A program made the position numbers and the translations under genes. DNA of 64,000 bases, from the NCBI RefSeq assembly GCF_000378485.1, contig NZ_KB899970.1, positions 62,001 to 126,000 on the forward strand. Reading direction: 5' to 3'. Shown here piece by piece: positions 27,039-36,450 of the stretch. Positions within the stretch are counted from its first letter, which is position 1, and each line of letters begins with the position of its first letter. The stretch comes from Flavobacterium rivuli WB 3.3-2 = DSM 21788. Lineage in GTDB: Bacteria > Bacteroidota > Bacteroidia > Flavobacteriales > Flavobacteriaceae. Under the pieces are notes generated by a model, which saw only the letters and a list, made by a program, of their open reading frames with translations, made no database searches and had not been told where the DNA came from.

Positions 27039-27752
27039 ATGCGGTTTTTAAAACTACTGTTTTTATTCTTATTTGCCTTGCCGCTTTGGTCTCAAACCCA
27101 GGAGGAAATGAAACCTGTAGAGACCGACAGCCTTGCTCCTGTGGCCGACCCCAAATACCGCGAAGATCAGTTTTATGCAACTATAACCTATAACCTTATC
27201 CAGGCAACGCCCCCGGGATATAATCAATATTCATTCTCTACGGGTTTAAGCACCGGTTTTTTAAGAGATATGCCTGTTAATAAACGCCGTAACCACTCTG
27301 TTGCTTTAGGCTTCGGGTATTCATACAACAATATTAAACACAGCCTTGCAGTGCAGCAGGCAGGTGGTGTAAATACGTATACGCCACTATCCAGCGATAA
27401 ATATGACAGGAATAAACTTGTGCTGCATTATCTGGAAGTTCCGTTAGAGTTAAGGTGGCGAAATTCTGACTCCATAAGCCATAAATTTTGGCGGGTTTAC
27501 CTTGGCTTTAAGGCCAGCTATCTGTTTTATGATAAAGCCCAGTACGAATTTCAGGGTGCTACTGCAAAAGTTACTAATGATGCTAATCTTAACAAACTGG
27601 TTTATGGCACGTACTTATCTGTAGGGTGGAACACTTGGAATTTTTATGCTTACTATGGCCTTACGCCATTATACAATAATGCTGTAACAATTAATGGCGA
27701 TAAACTAACCATGCATGCTATAAAGGTTGGGCTTGTTTTTTATATACTTTAA
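27039..27752 (+). CDS. outer-membrane beta-barrel protein (PorT-like porin family)
   Basis: 237 residues with a signal peptide (MRFLKLLFLFLFALPLWSQ) and an eight-strand-like barrel pattern (GLSTGFLRDMPVNKRRNHSVALGFGYSYNN, LVLHYLEVPLELRWRN, FWRVYLGFKASYLF, FYAYYGLTPLY) ending in a hydrophobic strand. The stretch YLEVPLELRW is typical of the PorT/OMP_b-brl_2 superfamily. It is not obviously the T9SS component PorT/SprT itself. No function can be given beyond an outer-membrane location. Confidence 0.8.
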   Translation: MRFLKLLFLFLFALPLWSQTQEEMKPVETDSLAPVADPKYREDQFYATITYNLIQATPPGYNQYSFSTGLSTGFLRDMPVNKRRNHSVALGFGYSYNNIKHSLAVQQAGGVNTYTPLSSDKYDRNKLVLHYLEVPLELRWRNSDSISHKFWRVYLGFKASYLFYDKAQYEFQGATAKVTNDANLNKLVYGTYLSVGWNTWNFYAYYGLTPLYNNAVTINGDKLTMHAIKVGLVFYIL

Positions 27753-27835
27753 AAACAGTCAGAACATATAGTTTAGTAAAATATGCTACTGCATTATTTG
27801 TACCATTATTAATATAATCCAGTCTAAATAATTTG

Positions 27836-27915
27836 TCACGCAAAGTCGCCAAGACGCAAAGCTGTATCGAAACTTAATTTAGTATATAGCTTTGCGTCTT
27901 GGCGACTTTGCGTGA
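27836..27915. repeat. perfect 28-bp inverted repeat, intergenic hairpin
   Basis: The arms at 27836-27863 and 27888-27915 are exact reverse complements (left arm begins TCACGCAAAGTCGCC and ends GACGCAAAGCT), with a 24-bp AT-rich loop. It lies between the 3' ends of two converging genes and may act as a transcript end, but it lacks a T-run. Each arm also contains the direct repeat ACGCAAAG. Confidence 0.9.
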
Positions 27916-27961
27916 AATAAATGGCAGAAAAAATTGGGCTAATATATATTCATAAATGGTA

Positions 27962-28579
27962 TTACAACGAAGGCAATAACCAAAAATACCACAACCCAAT
28001 TTGGGGTACTATACCAATTAAAGTTCCTGATGCTAACTCTTTTAAGGTATGTGCCTTAGCCTGAATGCGTGACGATGCTACAGAGCCCATGCATACTGTT
28101 AAAAATGCTACTGTGCTTATAAGTTGTATGTGGTAATAAACTGATATGCTTACTGCGAAGATAAAAAACGACGCTATTGCCATCATGTGCAGGCTTGCTT
28201 TATGGTTAAACAGTACCAGTGTTAATGCAAGTAACGTACTTATAAGTAAGCCGGTAAAGTAATTAGACAGCTCCGGTATCATAAAGGTGGAAAAGCTGTG
28301 CTTTATGAGCATGAAAAGCAACAGGGCATAAAAAGCTAAGGGCAGCCTGCGCTCTTTTTTACTCAGCATTATTTTAGACTTTATAAGCCCTAACGACCTT
28401 AGTAAATAATATAAAGATATTGGTAACAGTACTGTAAGAATAAGCACCTGCACAAAAACGAGGTAAATTTCGTTTTGGTAAAAAAAGTTATGAGCTATAA
28501 AAAAGTAAAATACAGTAACATAAGCCGGTATAAATAACGGGTGAAAAATGTAACTGAACGACTGTAAAAACTTTTGCAT
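27962..28579 (-). CDS. PAP2-like membrane protein
   Basis: 205 residues with six hydrophobic segments. It has a divergent trace of the PAP2 phosphatase motifs: KKERRLP (motif-1-like), a central HKASLH and SSRIQAKAHTLKELASG (motif-3-like, S-R-x5-H-x3-E). It may be a lipid phosphatase relative or an inactive homologue, since the canonical SGH is missing. It begins directly after the rpoN stop, so the two are co-transcribed. Confidence 0.65.
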   Translation of the reverse strand: MQKFLQSFSYIFHPLFIPAYVTVFYFFIAHNFFYQNEIYLVFVQVLILTVLLPISLYYLLRSLGLIKSKIMLSKKERRLPLAFYALLLFMLIKHSFSTFMIPELSNYFTGLLISTLLALTLVLFNHKASLHMMAIASFFIFAVSISVYYHIQLISTVAFLTVCMGSVASSRIQAKAHTLKELASGTLIGIVPQIGLWYFWLLPSL

Positions 28580-30058
28580 TTATATCTTCTTCCTCATCCT
28601 GGCTACAGGAATATCAAGCTGCTCGCGGTATTTTGCAATAGTTCGCCTGGCAATAGGGTAGCCTTTCTCTTTAAGTATATCGGCAAGTTTATCATCCGGT
28701 AAAGGTTTACGTTTGTCTTCTTCGCCTATAACATTTTGCAGGATTTTTTTTATCTCAATAGTAGATACATCTTCGCCCTGGTCGTTTTTCATGGCTTCAG
28801 AGAAAAACTCCTTAATGAGCTTGGTGCCATAAGGTGTTTCTACATATTTACTGTTTGCCACACGCGATACGGTAGAAATATCTAACCCCACAAGGTCTGC
28901 AATATCTTTAAGTATCATGGGTTTAAGCCTGCCTTCATCACCGTCGAGAAAATACTCTTCCTGATAGTGCATTATGGCGTTCATGGTAACAAAAAGCGTT
29001 TCCTGGCGCTGGCGAATGGCATCTATAAACCATTTTGCCGAATCAAGCTTTTGCTTAATAAACTGCACGGCATCTTTTTGCTGGGCACTTTTATCGCGGC
29101 TGTCTTTATAGCTTTGCAGCATTTCCTGATAGTCTTTGCTAACATGCAGTTCCGGCGCATTACGGCCATTAAGGCTAAGTTCCAGTTCTCCGTCTACAAT
29201 TTTTATGGCAAAATCTGGCACTACATGCTCTACGTCTTTAGAGTTGCTGTCATAAGCACCGCCCGGTTTAGGGTTAAGGTGTTCAATTTCGTCAATGGCA
29301 CTACGAAGCTGGTCGTTTGTAATGTCATATTTTTGCAAAAGCTTGTCGTAATGCTTTTTGGTAAAAGCATCAAACTGGTCTTCGAGTATATTAATAGCCA
29401 ACTCTGTAGACTGTGTAGGAGTTTTAAATTTAAGCTGTAGTAACAAGCATTCCTGAAGGTCGCGTGCGCCTACACCGGCCGGTTCAAGCTGATGGATAAT
29501 ATGCAGTATATGTTCTACAGTATTTTCATCGGTATAAATACCCTGGGTAAAAGCAAGGTCATCTACAATATCAGGAATACTGCGGCGTATGTATCCCATG
29601 TCATCAATACTGCCTACTAAAAATTCGGCAATATCCCTCTCATCATCTGTAAGGATAAAAGTATTTAACTGGTCGGTAAGGCTTTGATGAAAACTTACAG
29701 ATGCCGCAAATGGCATACTACGGTCTTCGTCATCATCGCTATAATTATTAGCTTGTAGCTTGTAGCCGGGAGTTTCATCATCGCTAAGGTATTCGTCTAT
29801 ATTAATCTCATCGGCTTCTATACGTTCGCCTTCATAATCATCATAGTCGTCATAGCTTTCATCGTTTGTGGTGTTGTCAAACTCATCACGTTCAAACTCA
29901 TCTTCTTCCTTGCCGGTTTCCAGCGCAGGGTTTTCTACCATCTCTTCTTTAAGGCGCTGCTCAAAGGCCTGCGTAGGCAACTGTATCAGCTTCATCAGCT
30001 GTATTTGCTGCGGAGATAGTTTTTGAGATAATTTTAATTGTAAATTTTGCTTGAGCAT
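28580..30058 (-). CDS. rpoN: RNA polymerase sigma-54 factor
   Basis: 492 residues. The N-terminal activator-interacting region is rich in Gln and Leu (LQLKLSQKLSPQQIQLMKLIQLPT). An acidic linker (residues ~50-115), the core-binding domain and the helix-turn-helix (DIADLVGLDISTVSRVANSKYVETPYG) follow, then the RpoN box ARRTIAKYREQL close to the C-terminus. It recognises -24/-12 promoters and needs an AAA+ activator, none of which is in this window. Complete. Confidence 0.96.
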   Translation of the reverse strand: MLKQNLQLKLSQKLSPQQIQLMKLIQLPTQAFEQRLKEEMVENPALETGKEEDEFERDEFDNTTNDESYDDYDDYEGERIEADEINIDEYLSDDETPGYKLQANNYSDDDEDRSMPFAASVSFHQSLTDQLNTFILTDDERDIAEFLVGSIDDMGYIRRSIPDIVDDLAFTQGIYTDENTVEHILHIIHQLEPAGVGARDLQECLLLQLKFKTPTQSTELAINILEDQFDAFTKKHYDKLLQKYDITNDQLRSAIDEIEHLNPKPGGAYDSNSKDVEHVVPDFAIKIVDGELELSLNGRNAPELHVSKDYQEMLQSYKDSRDKSAQQKDAVQFIKQKLDSAKWFIDAIRQRQETLFVTMNAIMHYQEEYFLDGDEGRLKPMILKDIADLVGLDISTVSRVANSKYVETPYGTKLIKEFFSEAMKNDQGEDVSTIEIKKILQNVIGEEDKRKPLPDDKLADILKEKGYPIARRTIAKYREQLDIPVARMRKKI

Positions 30059-30227
30059 AATAAAAACGGTGATTTTGTACAGTATAAAATTACAAAAAAA
30101 CCAGCATACTTATTAATGCTTTTTAGATAAAATTAATAGAAATAAAAATCAGGGTACACTTTTTGATAATGGCAGATTTTTATACGAATGGTTTGCGAAT
30201 AATTTTTAAGAATAAAATACAACTTGA

Positions 30228-30270
30228 TACAAGAAGGCCTTACAAATTTAATTGTAAAGCCTTCTTGTAT
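30228..30270. terminator. long hairpin between rpoN upstream region and acyltransferase 3' end
   Basis: Arms ATACAAGAAGGC and TTACAA pair with TTGTAA and GCCTTCTTGTAT, with one mismatch. It ends 14 bp beyond the stop of the acyltransferase on the minus strand. The following T content is modest, so it is an end-of-transcript hairpin of lower certainty. Confidence 0.6.
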
Positions 30271-30283
30271 TTAAGCTATAGTT

Positions 30284-31279
30284 TTATAAAGTTTGTCTGT
30301 CTATTACTGTTTCAACACTTTTTTTATATTTTACTTTATTAGAAAGATTGGCTGACGGAATTTCTATTAATAAATAAAATACATAACTAACGGCATAAAC
30401 AAATAGTATAGCCGCTATAAGCAGTGCCCAGCAATAGGACGGGCTAATATATCTTGCTAAAAGATTGATTAATTTTATCCCGAAAACAAAATGTATCAGA
30501 TACACTGAATAGGATATTTCTCCTAAAAAATTTAAAGGCTTCGGTACTTTATATTTGTAAAAAAATATAAACAGAATTGTTAATAATGCTATAAATGCAG
30601 AAGGCAGTTCTTTAAAATAAAATAAAGCTGTTAAAGAAGCCGCCAAGCCTACAGCATTAAATAGTAATTTTTGTTTACTATATATAAAGTACCCAAAAAT
30701 GCCAACTAAAAAATACAAGGTGTAATTAAAAAATTTTACATAACCCACCAATGTAGTTTGAGAAAGTACAATTAAAAGTGGCAATATAACTATTGCTGCC
30801 AGTGCTGGATATTTTTTAAATACCGGAAAAAATAATCCAATGAACAGATAATATATAACCTCTACCCCAAGAGTCCAGAAAACAGGATTACTTTTAGGAA
30901 AATGTAAGTAAAAAAAGCTCTTGGTTATTGATATGGCGTTTTCTTCATATACTTGTCCTGTAGCTTTATAAGAGAGATAACTTAATACAAGTGTAAGGAT
31001 TAAAGCGGCTATGTAAGGAGGATGTAGCCTGTAAGCGCGTTTTTTTAAAAAAGCTGCGTAACTGGTTAGTTTGTAATGTGCCTGGTCTAAACTTAAAGGG
31101 ATTACAAAACCGGATATCACAAAAAACATTTGGACACCATAACGCCCGTAATCCCGAAAAAAAGCAAATAGATCACCAAATTTCGGGTCATTTGTAAACA
31201 TCCTTCCAAAATGAGATAATACAACGGCAAGGGCTGCTACCCCTCTTAAAATCATTAAACTGTAAACCTGCTTTTTCAT
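30284..31279 (-). CDS. acyltransferase family 3 membrane protein (OafA/YrhL-like)
   Basis: 331 residues with about ten membrane segments. The N-terminal family motif LRGVAALAVVLSHF (conserved R and H) and FFVISGFVIPLS are present, and WTLGVEVIYYLFIGLFFP lies near residue 140. Such proteins move acetyl or other short acyl groups onto surface sugars or lipids. It stands alone, with no polysaccharide genes nearby, so the acceptor is unknown. Confidence 0.9.
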   Translation of the reverse strand: MKKQVYSLMILRGVAALAVVLSHFGRMFTNDPKFGDLFAFFRDYGRYGVQMFFVISGFVIPLSLDQAHYKLTSYAAFLKKRAYRLHPPYIAALILTLVLSYLSYKATGQVYEENAISITKSFFYLHFPKSNPVFWTLGVEVIYYLFIGLFFPVFKKYPALAAIVILPLLIVLSQTTLVGYVKFFNYTLYFLVGIFGYFIYSKQKLLFNAVGLAASLTALFYFKELPSAFIALLTILFIFFYKYKVPKPLNFLGEISYSVYLIHFVFGIKLINLLARYISPSYCWALLIAAILFVYAVSYVFYLLIEIPSANLSNKVKYKKSVETVIDRQTL

Positions 31280-31352
31280 TATAGATTTAATTTTTGAATT
31301 TTAAGATAGCAAAATGATATTTAGCGGTATTGTCCTAATGCTTTAAAACTAT

Positions 31353-31408
31353 AAAAAAAAGGCATTATAATATCTCTCTGCATAAAACATTGAAATACTA
31401 TATTGCCT
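31353..31408 (-). terminator. candidate terminator of asnS
   Basis: Minus-strand AGGCAATATAGTAT pairs imperfectly with ATATTATAATGCCT across a long loop and is followed by eight T. Confidence 0.55.
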
Positions 31409-31428
31409 AAAGGATGTTAGCAAATATA

Positions 31429-32877
31429 TTAAAACTCTGCGTTTTGTGGAGTCCTTGGGAAAGGGATTACGTCACGAATGTTTGTCATACCGGTTACAAA
31501 AAGTACAAGGCGCTCAAAGCCAAGGCCAAAACCGCTGTGTACGGCTGTACCAAAACGGCGGGTATCAAGGTACCACCATAACTCTTTTTCATCAATACCC
31601 AAATCGGCAATTTTTTGCTGAAGGATGTCAAGGCGTTCCTCACGTTGCGAGCCACCTACAATTTCTCCAATACCGGGGAAAAGTATATCCATAGCTCTAA
31701 CGGTTTGCCTGTCCTGAGGGGCATCATCGTTAAGCCTCATGTAAAAGGCCTTAATTTTTGCAGGGTAATCGTATAAAATTACCGGGCATTTAAAGTGCTT
31801 TTCAACTAAGAATCGCTCGTGCTCACTTTGCAGGTCGGCACCCCATTCTTCTATAATATAATTGAATTTTTTATTCTTGTTAGGCTTACTGCTTTTTAGT
31901 ATATCTATAGCCTCTGTATAGCTTACACGCTTAAAGTTGTTTTCTAAAACAAAGTTTAGCTTTTCCAGCAGGCTCATTTCGCTACGCTCGGCAGCAGGTT
32001 TGGTTTTCTCCTCATCTGTAAGACGCTGGTTTAAAAACGCAAGGTCGTCCGGGCATTTATCAAGAGCATATTTAATAACATACTGTATAAAATCTTCGGC
32101 AAGGTCCATGTTATCGTCCAGGTTATTAAAGGCAACCTCCGGCTCTACCATCCAGAACTCGGCAAGGTGGCGGCTTGTGTTACTGTTCTCTGCACGAAAC
32201 GTAGGGCCAAAAGTGTATACCTGTCCAAGAGCCATAGCATAAGTTTCTGCCTCAAGCTGGCCAGACACTGTTAGGTTAGTCTCTTTACCAAAAAAGTCTT
32301 CTTTGTAGTTTACGCTGCCATCGTCATTTTTTGGGGCATCATTTACAGGGAATGATGTTACATGAAACATTTCTCCCGCACCTTCGGCATCGCTGCCTGT
32401 AATAATAGGAGTGTTTACATATACAAAGCCTTTTTCCTGAAAGTACTGGTGTATGGCAAAAGATAATACAGAACGTACCCTCATGATAGCGCCAAAAGCA
32501 TTAGTACGCACTCGCAGGTGAGCCTGCTCCCTTAAAAATTCGAGGCTTGGTTTGTTGCGCAGTTGTATTGGGTATTTTTCGGCATCGCTATCACCCAGTA
32601 TTTCAAGGTGTTTTACCTGTATTTCAAATTTTTGTCCTGCGCCCTGGCTTTCGGCAAGATTACCGGTTACTAATACAGCAGCACTTGTTGTAAGCCTTTT
32701 AAGCGTTTCGGGCGATGTGTTTTCAAAATCTACCACTGCCTGTATATTATGAATTACAGACCCGTCATTTATAGCTAAGAACTGATTATTCCTAAACGTT
32801 CTTACCCATCCTTTTACGGTTACATTGTCAATTGGCTTTGTGCTGTTTAACAGGTCTTTAATTTTTGTGTGCTTCAT
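31429..32877 (-). CDS. asnS: asparaginyl-tRNA synthetase
   Basis: Class IIb synthetase charging tRNA-Asn directly. The 482-residue enzyme has an N-terminal OB fold (VTVKGWVRTFRNNQFLAINDGS), motif 2 (YTFGPTFRAENSNTSRHLAEFWMVEPE near residue 225) and motif 3 (GFGLGFERLVLFVTGM near residue 450). The motif-2 sequence and the Asn-type length separate it from aspS at 15.8 kb. A TACATTTG -7-like box is found about 85 bp upstream. Confidence 0.96.
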   Translation of the reverse strand: MKHTKIKDLLNSTKPIDNVTVKGWVRTFRNNQFLAINDGSVIHNIQAVVDFENTSPETLKRLTTSAAVLVTGNLAESQGAGQKFEIQVKHLEILGDSDAEKYPIQLRNKPSLEFLREQAHLRVRTNAFGAIMRVRSVLSFAIHQYFQEKGFVYVNTPIITGSDAEGAGEMFHVTSFPVNDAPKNDDGSVNYKEDFFGKETNLTVSGQLEAETYAMALGQVYTFGPTFRAENSNTSRHLAEFWMVEPEVAFNNLDDNMDLAEDFIQYVIKYALDKCPDDLAFLNQRLTDEEKTKPAAERSEMSLLEKLNFVLENNFKRVSYTEAIDILKSSKPNKNKKFNYIIEEWGADLQSEHERFLVEKHFKCPVILYDYPAKIKAFYMRLNDDAPQDRQTVRAMDILFPGIGEIVGGSQREERLDILQQKIADLGIDEKELWWYLDTRRFGTAVHSGFGLGFERLVLFVTGMTNIRDVIPFPRTPQNAEF

Positions 32878-33111
32878 TTTTTAAAAGATTTAAATCTTTG
32901 TTTGTCTATCTTATTACAGGGTTATGCTCTAAACGGGATTAAACCGTAAACGCAAATGCCTGCAAATGTACTAAAAAGCGTAAAGATGTAATATGGGTTT
33001 GTTATATTAAAAGTCTTTTTTTATAGATATAATAGTATAGAGGTCTATAATTGCAAATTTGTTGTAAAGCCAGTAAATACTGCATTAAGTATTTTTTAGA
33101 GTCGTTTGTAG

Positions 33112-33419
33112 GATTACCGTTCCTTTGTTTTTACAATCCGTTGGTTTAGGGCAAAAGTAATTAAAGCCGGCTCAATGGCCAGCAGGACAATAACCCAAAA
33201 TTATTTTGTTGCACTAAATTCGCAAAACAGGTTTCATTACCGGTAATTTCAATAGATACTGATGAGGATAATGTTGCTGAGTACAATAATGGTATTTATG
33301 TTGCAGGTAAGGATTTTGATACATGGAGAACCAATTTTCCTGATGGAGCAGGTATTACAGGTGCTGCAAATTATCAGCGTAGTGCCTGCTATTTAAAAAA
33401 ATGCCCTGTCTTATTTTAG
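33112..33419 (+). pseudogene. frameshifted fragment of a CotH-kinase-like gene
   Basis: Two overlapping frames read as one protein if a single base is restored at about 33239. Frame 1 gives FRAKVIKAGSMASRTITQNY and ends in FHY; frame 2 continues PVISIDTDEDN, then NNGIYVAGKDFDTW and GAANYQRS. The series PVISI-D, then GIYV-G, then YQR is the pattern at the start of Bacteroidota CotH-type domains, preceded by a chitobiase/Fn3-like strand. No start codon, and the end runs into a terminator, so only about 100 codons survive. Family assignment is from memory. Confidence 0.6.
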
Positions 33420-33434
33420 GCAGGGCATTTTTTT
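33394..33434. terminator. bidirectional terminator between the CotH remnant and the DUF5686 gene
   Basis: ATGCCCTG / CAGGGCAT stem (33401-33408 with 33421-33428), a run of A on the left and of T on the right. It terminates the minus-strand DUF5686 gene. Confidence 0.8.
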
Positions 33435-33461
33435 AAATTAAATATTTCGGTACTTTTTCAT

Positions 33462-35945
33462 CTAAAACAAATTGAAAACAAAGGATAGTTTTACAGATAT
33501 ATTCCTGTCGAATTGCGGCAGGTGGTAAGGGCCATACCTGTAAAAAGTAGATAACCCAAGGCCGTGGAAGATTTCGTTAAACTCTACACCACTTTCATAG
33601 TACCCTTTTTCGAGTGTTTTATATTGCAGCCCTATATGGTCACGGTTATTATCCATAGCACCCCATGCAAAGCGGGTAACCAGCATAGGGGAAAGCTTTA
33701 TACTCCTGAAAACCGTAAAACGTGTTAGCCCATGCTTAAGTTGTACCATCATGTAGCGGCTCGAAAAGAATTCATTAAAATACATGGTTTCAAAACTGTT
33801 TTTACCGGCAATGGTTATACGCGCCAGTACACCCTCTCTGTCAAGGTTATTGGGCGATGTACTGTATAAATGGGTTAAGGGTGTATCGCCTATGGCAAGC
33901 CCCGTTTGTAATAATGCAGTAGTTTTTTGCCCGTTAAGGTACTTCTGTTCAAACTCTGCCCTGAAGTCCAGCTTGCCAAAATTAAAATCGCTGCCAAATA
34001 TACCCGATACGGCCTGGGTGTATTGAAAAGCAAACTTAGGGAATCTTTTTTCTATCTCTATACGTCCCTGTGGGGTCTGCATAAAATCGCTAAAGGGGTT
34101 CCATTGTATGGCTACAGATGCTGTAGTGAGGTTAAACACCGTAAACGGATTTCCATCAGGATTATACAAATAAAGAAACTTAGGGTCTATCCTGCTACGG
34201 CTAAGCTGCCACATACTTTCGGTTTTGGGCAGTATGCGCGTTTCTATAAAGCCCTGCCACCTCTGGTAATTATAAAAGGTAGAAATATTTATGGGTCGTG
34301 GGTCGTAAATTTTAAACACACGTTTGTCTGTAGCAAAAGAGGTGCTGCCTATCTCCTGGATGTCATCTGTATAAGAACCGCCTATCCATGAGTTAGAAAA
34401 TTTACCTACACGTACTGCTACGCCCAGGTTGTATTTAAACTGCCCGTCTTTAGTACCGTATGCTCCATAAGTGCTTATCCTGAAGGTTTCGGCAAACTTA
34501 TCGTTAGTAATTCCGCCAATACCCAACCTAAAACCTTCATAGTTATTGTATTTTACTATAGATCGTATATCGAGGTCTATGGGTCCTACAGGTATATAGC
34601 CGTTAATAATGCGCCTGCCCAGTATAATACGCTGTTCCCAGTTGTCTTTTGCCACAAGGCTATCAAGAGTAGAGTAAGTAGTCAGGCTTCGGGAATCAAG
34701 AGTGTCCGGCCTAAAGCGGTTCCAGTATTCTTCGGGTCTGTTTATGGCGTCGTCTTTAATTTCGATCGCTACAGAAGATCTTCTTATGGTAAGCGGAATA
34801 TTAAACTCTTTATCAAAATTATCCGATTCAGAGTAAAGGTACACATAATCCGATGGCTCTTTTTCCCGCTTATGGTCCTTGCTGTCTATGGCATCAAACT
34901 TAATAGTTTCGCCAAGAATTTTAATATCCTGTTTGTTGTTGCCCTTTACAATTTTAAGCGTTTTACGGTCAGGAAACCACAAATGCTGTTCTTCGTTATA
35001 TGTAAAAAAATGGGTAGATGTTATGTCCATTACATTCTTAACCCTGAATATTGCCTTAGCAACACCATAATTTAGCTTGTCTATATAAAGAACTCCATTA
35101 AGTTTATATTTTTCACGGCGTTTATGGCTAAAGTATATCATAAAGGCGCTGCGGTTATCTATGGTTACCGTATCAAGAATTTTAAAATTGTATTCGAGCA
35201 ATGCGTCATCTGCTAATGGGCCTGCATATTTAGTTTCAAAAATCTCTATCTTGTCCGTATAAACAGAGTACGACTGTAAATTAAGCCCTATAAATTCGTA
35301 CAATGGTTGCTTAAAGCCTGCCATTCGTGTGGCAAGTACTTCTTCTTTAAGTCCCTGGTTGCGGTTAAATTTAAACTCTGATACCTTCTCAGTTTGGTAT
35401 AAATGCTGGCGGTCTATAATTTTCTTAAACTTAAAAATAGTAGAATCCAGCTTTTGGAAACGTTTTCCCAGCTTTTCATAAGCAAAAACAGAGTCCAGCT
35501 TTCCGCTTATAGAATCGGGGTTTGCAGTAACCACAAGCCTGTCGTAAGTTTTGTATTTAAAGCTTTCCAGTTTGCGTTGCGGGTCGGTCAGCAACTTTCG
35601 CCTTATAGCCCTGCCCATAAGTTCGTTGGCAGGATTAGTGGCATTAATAACAACTTCCTTTAAAACTTCCGGTAAGGGGGTGAGCTTAATGGTGTAAAAT
35701 TTACGTGAAGTGGTAACACTTACCTTTTGCTGTTTATAACCTGTATATGTTACTGTAAAGCTATTTCCGGGATCGGTTACTATTACTTTTCCATCAACAT
35801 CGGCTATAAAGTTTTTGTTATGTGCAATTACCGTAGCAAAAGGCAATGCACTGTTGTTTTCAGCATCTTTTACGGTAACCGTAATGGCAGTTTGTGCCCC
35901 AGCGGTAAGAGTAAATAATAAAAGCAAAAACGTAAGGATTTTCAT
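33462..35945 (-). CDS. DUF5686 outer-membrane protein with carboxypeptidase-like regulatory domain
   Basis: 827 residues. The order is signal peptide (MKILTFLLLLFTLTAGAQ), CarboxypepD_reg-like beta-sandwich (residues ~20-95, TVTVKDAENNSALPFATVIA), then the DUF5686 region with many predicted beta-strands, ending RNISVKLSFVFNLF as an outer-membrane barrel closing strand. These proteins look like TonB-dependent-receptor relatives without a plug, and their function is not established. Complete and monocistronic. Confidence 0.88.
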   Translation of the reverse strand: MKILTFLLLLFTLTAGAQTAITVTVKDAENNSALPFATVIAHNKNFIADVDGKVIVTDPGNSFTVTYTGYKQQKVSVTTSRKFYTIKLTPLPEVLKEVVINATNPANELMGRAIRRKLLTDPQRKLESFKYKTYDRLVVTANPDSISGKLDSVFAYEKLGKRFQKLDSTIFKFKKIIDRQHLYQTEKVSEFKFNRNQGLKEEVLATRMAGFKQPLYEFIGLNLQSYSVYTDKIEIFETKYAGPLADDALLEYNFKILDTVTIDNRSAFMIYFSHKRREKYKLNGVLYIDKLNYGVAKAIFRVKNVMDITSTHFFTYNEEQHLWFPDRKTLKIVKGNNKQDIKILGETIKFDAIDSKDHKREKEPSDYVYLYSESDNFDKEFNIPLTIRRSSVAIEIKDDAINRPEEYWNRFRPDTLDSRSLTTYSTLDSLVAKDNWEQRIILGRRIINGYIPVGPIDLDIRSIVKYNNYEGFRLGIGGITNDKFAETFRISTYGAYGTKDGQFKYNLGVAVRVGKFSNSWIGGSYTDDIQEIGSTSFATDKRVFKIYDPRPINISTFYNYQRWQGFIETRILPKTESMWQLSRSRIDPKFLYLYNPDGNPFTVFNLTTASVAIQWNPFSDFMQTPQGRIEIEKRFPKFAFQYTQAVSGIFGSDFNFGKLDFRAEFEQKYLNGQKTTALLQTGLAIGDTPLTHLYSTSPNNLDREGVLARITIAGKNSFETMYFNEFFSSRYMMVQLKHGLTRFTVFRSIKLSPMLVTRFAWGAMDNNRDHIGLQYKTLEKGYYESGVEFNEIFHGLGLSTFYRYGPYHLPQFDRNISVKLSFVFNLF

Positions 35946-36053
35946 GAAGTATGCTGGGGTTCTTCTTTAAAATAGAAAGTATGTAAGTTCCTGTTTATTT
36001 AAGTAACGAAATGCCACTGCAAAGATAACGGGTTTTAAACTATTTTATGGTGC

Positions 36054-36078
36054 AAAAAAAATCCGTCTTTAAGACGGA
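36054..36078 (-). terminator. intrinsic terminator of the small antitoxin-like gene
   Basis: Minus-strand TCCGTC, loop, GACGGA followed by eight T. Confidence 0.8.
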
Positions 36079-36108
36079 CTATATAACGGTGCTATTTATC
36101 TTCAATAA

Positions 36109-36360
36109 TTACCAGGATTTCATTTCATCACGAAGTTCGTCATCTGTTATGAAATTTCCTTCTCTAATGTCTTTTATCCCTTCATTAATATGAGCTTTAT
36201 ACTCATTAACATTAAGGGGTTTCCCTAACGATGAATAGGCAACGATAACTTCATCTTCTGTAGTTTCTTCCTTTAATGCAAGCAGTTTTTCAAAAGTAGC
36301 TTTATTGCTAATGTGCATCACCCAGTCTAATAATTCGAGTTTGGTTAAAGCTATATCCAT
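36109..36360 (-). CDS. antitoxin-like small protein, no toxin adjacent
   Basis: 83 residues. The N-terminal helix (LTKLELLDWVMHISNKATFEKL) and charged tail (HINEGIKDIREGNFITDDELRDEMKSW) resemble Bacteroidota antitoxins of RelE/ParE-type modules, whose tails wrap the toxin. The next gene on this strand is not a toxin: downstream there is a terminator, upstream a membrane protein. It may be an orphan antitoxin or a small regulator. Assignment is by pattern only. Confidence 0.5.
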   Translation of the reverse strand: MDIALTKLELLDWVMHISNKATFEKLLALKEETTEDEVIVAYSSLGKPLNVNEYKAHINEGIKDIREGNFITDDELRDEMKSW

Positions 36361-36450
36361 GGCGGTGGTATTAATAATGTAAAGATAACGACTTTTCTGA
36401 AAATTTATGATGCTTAAATTGCCGCACTTTTACAGATACAAAACAGCTGA

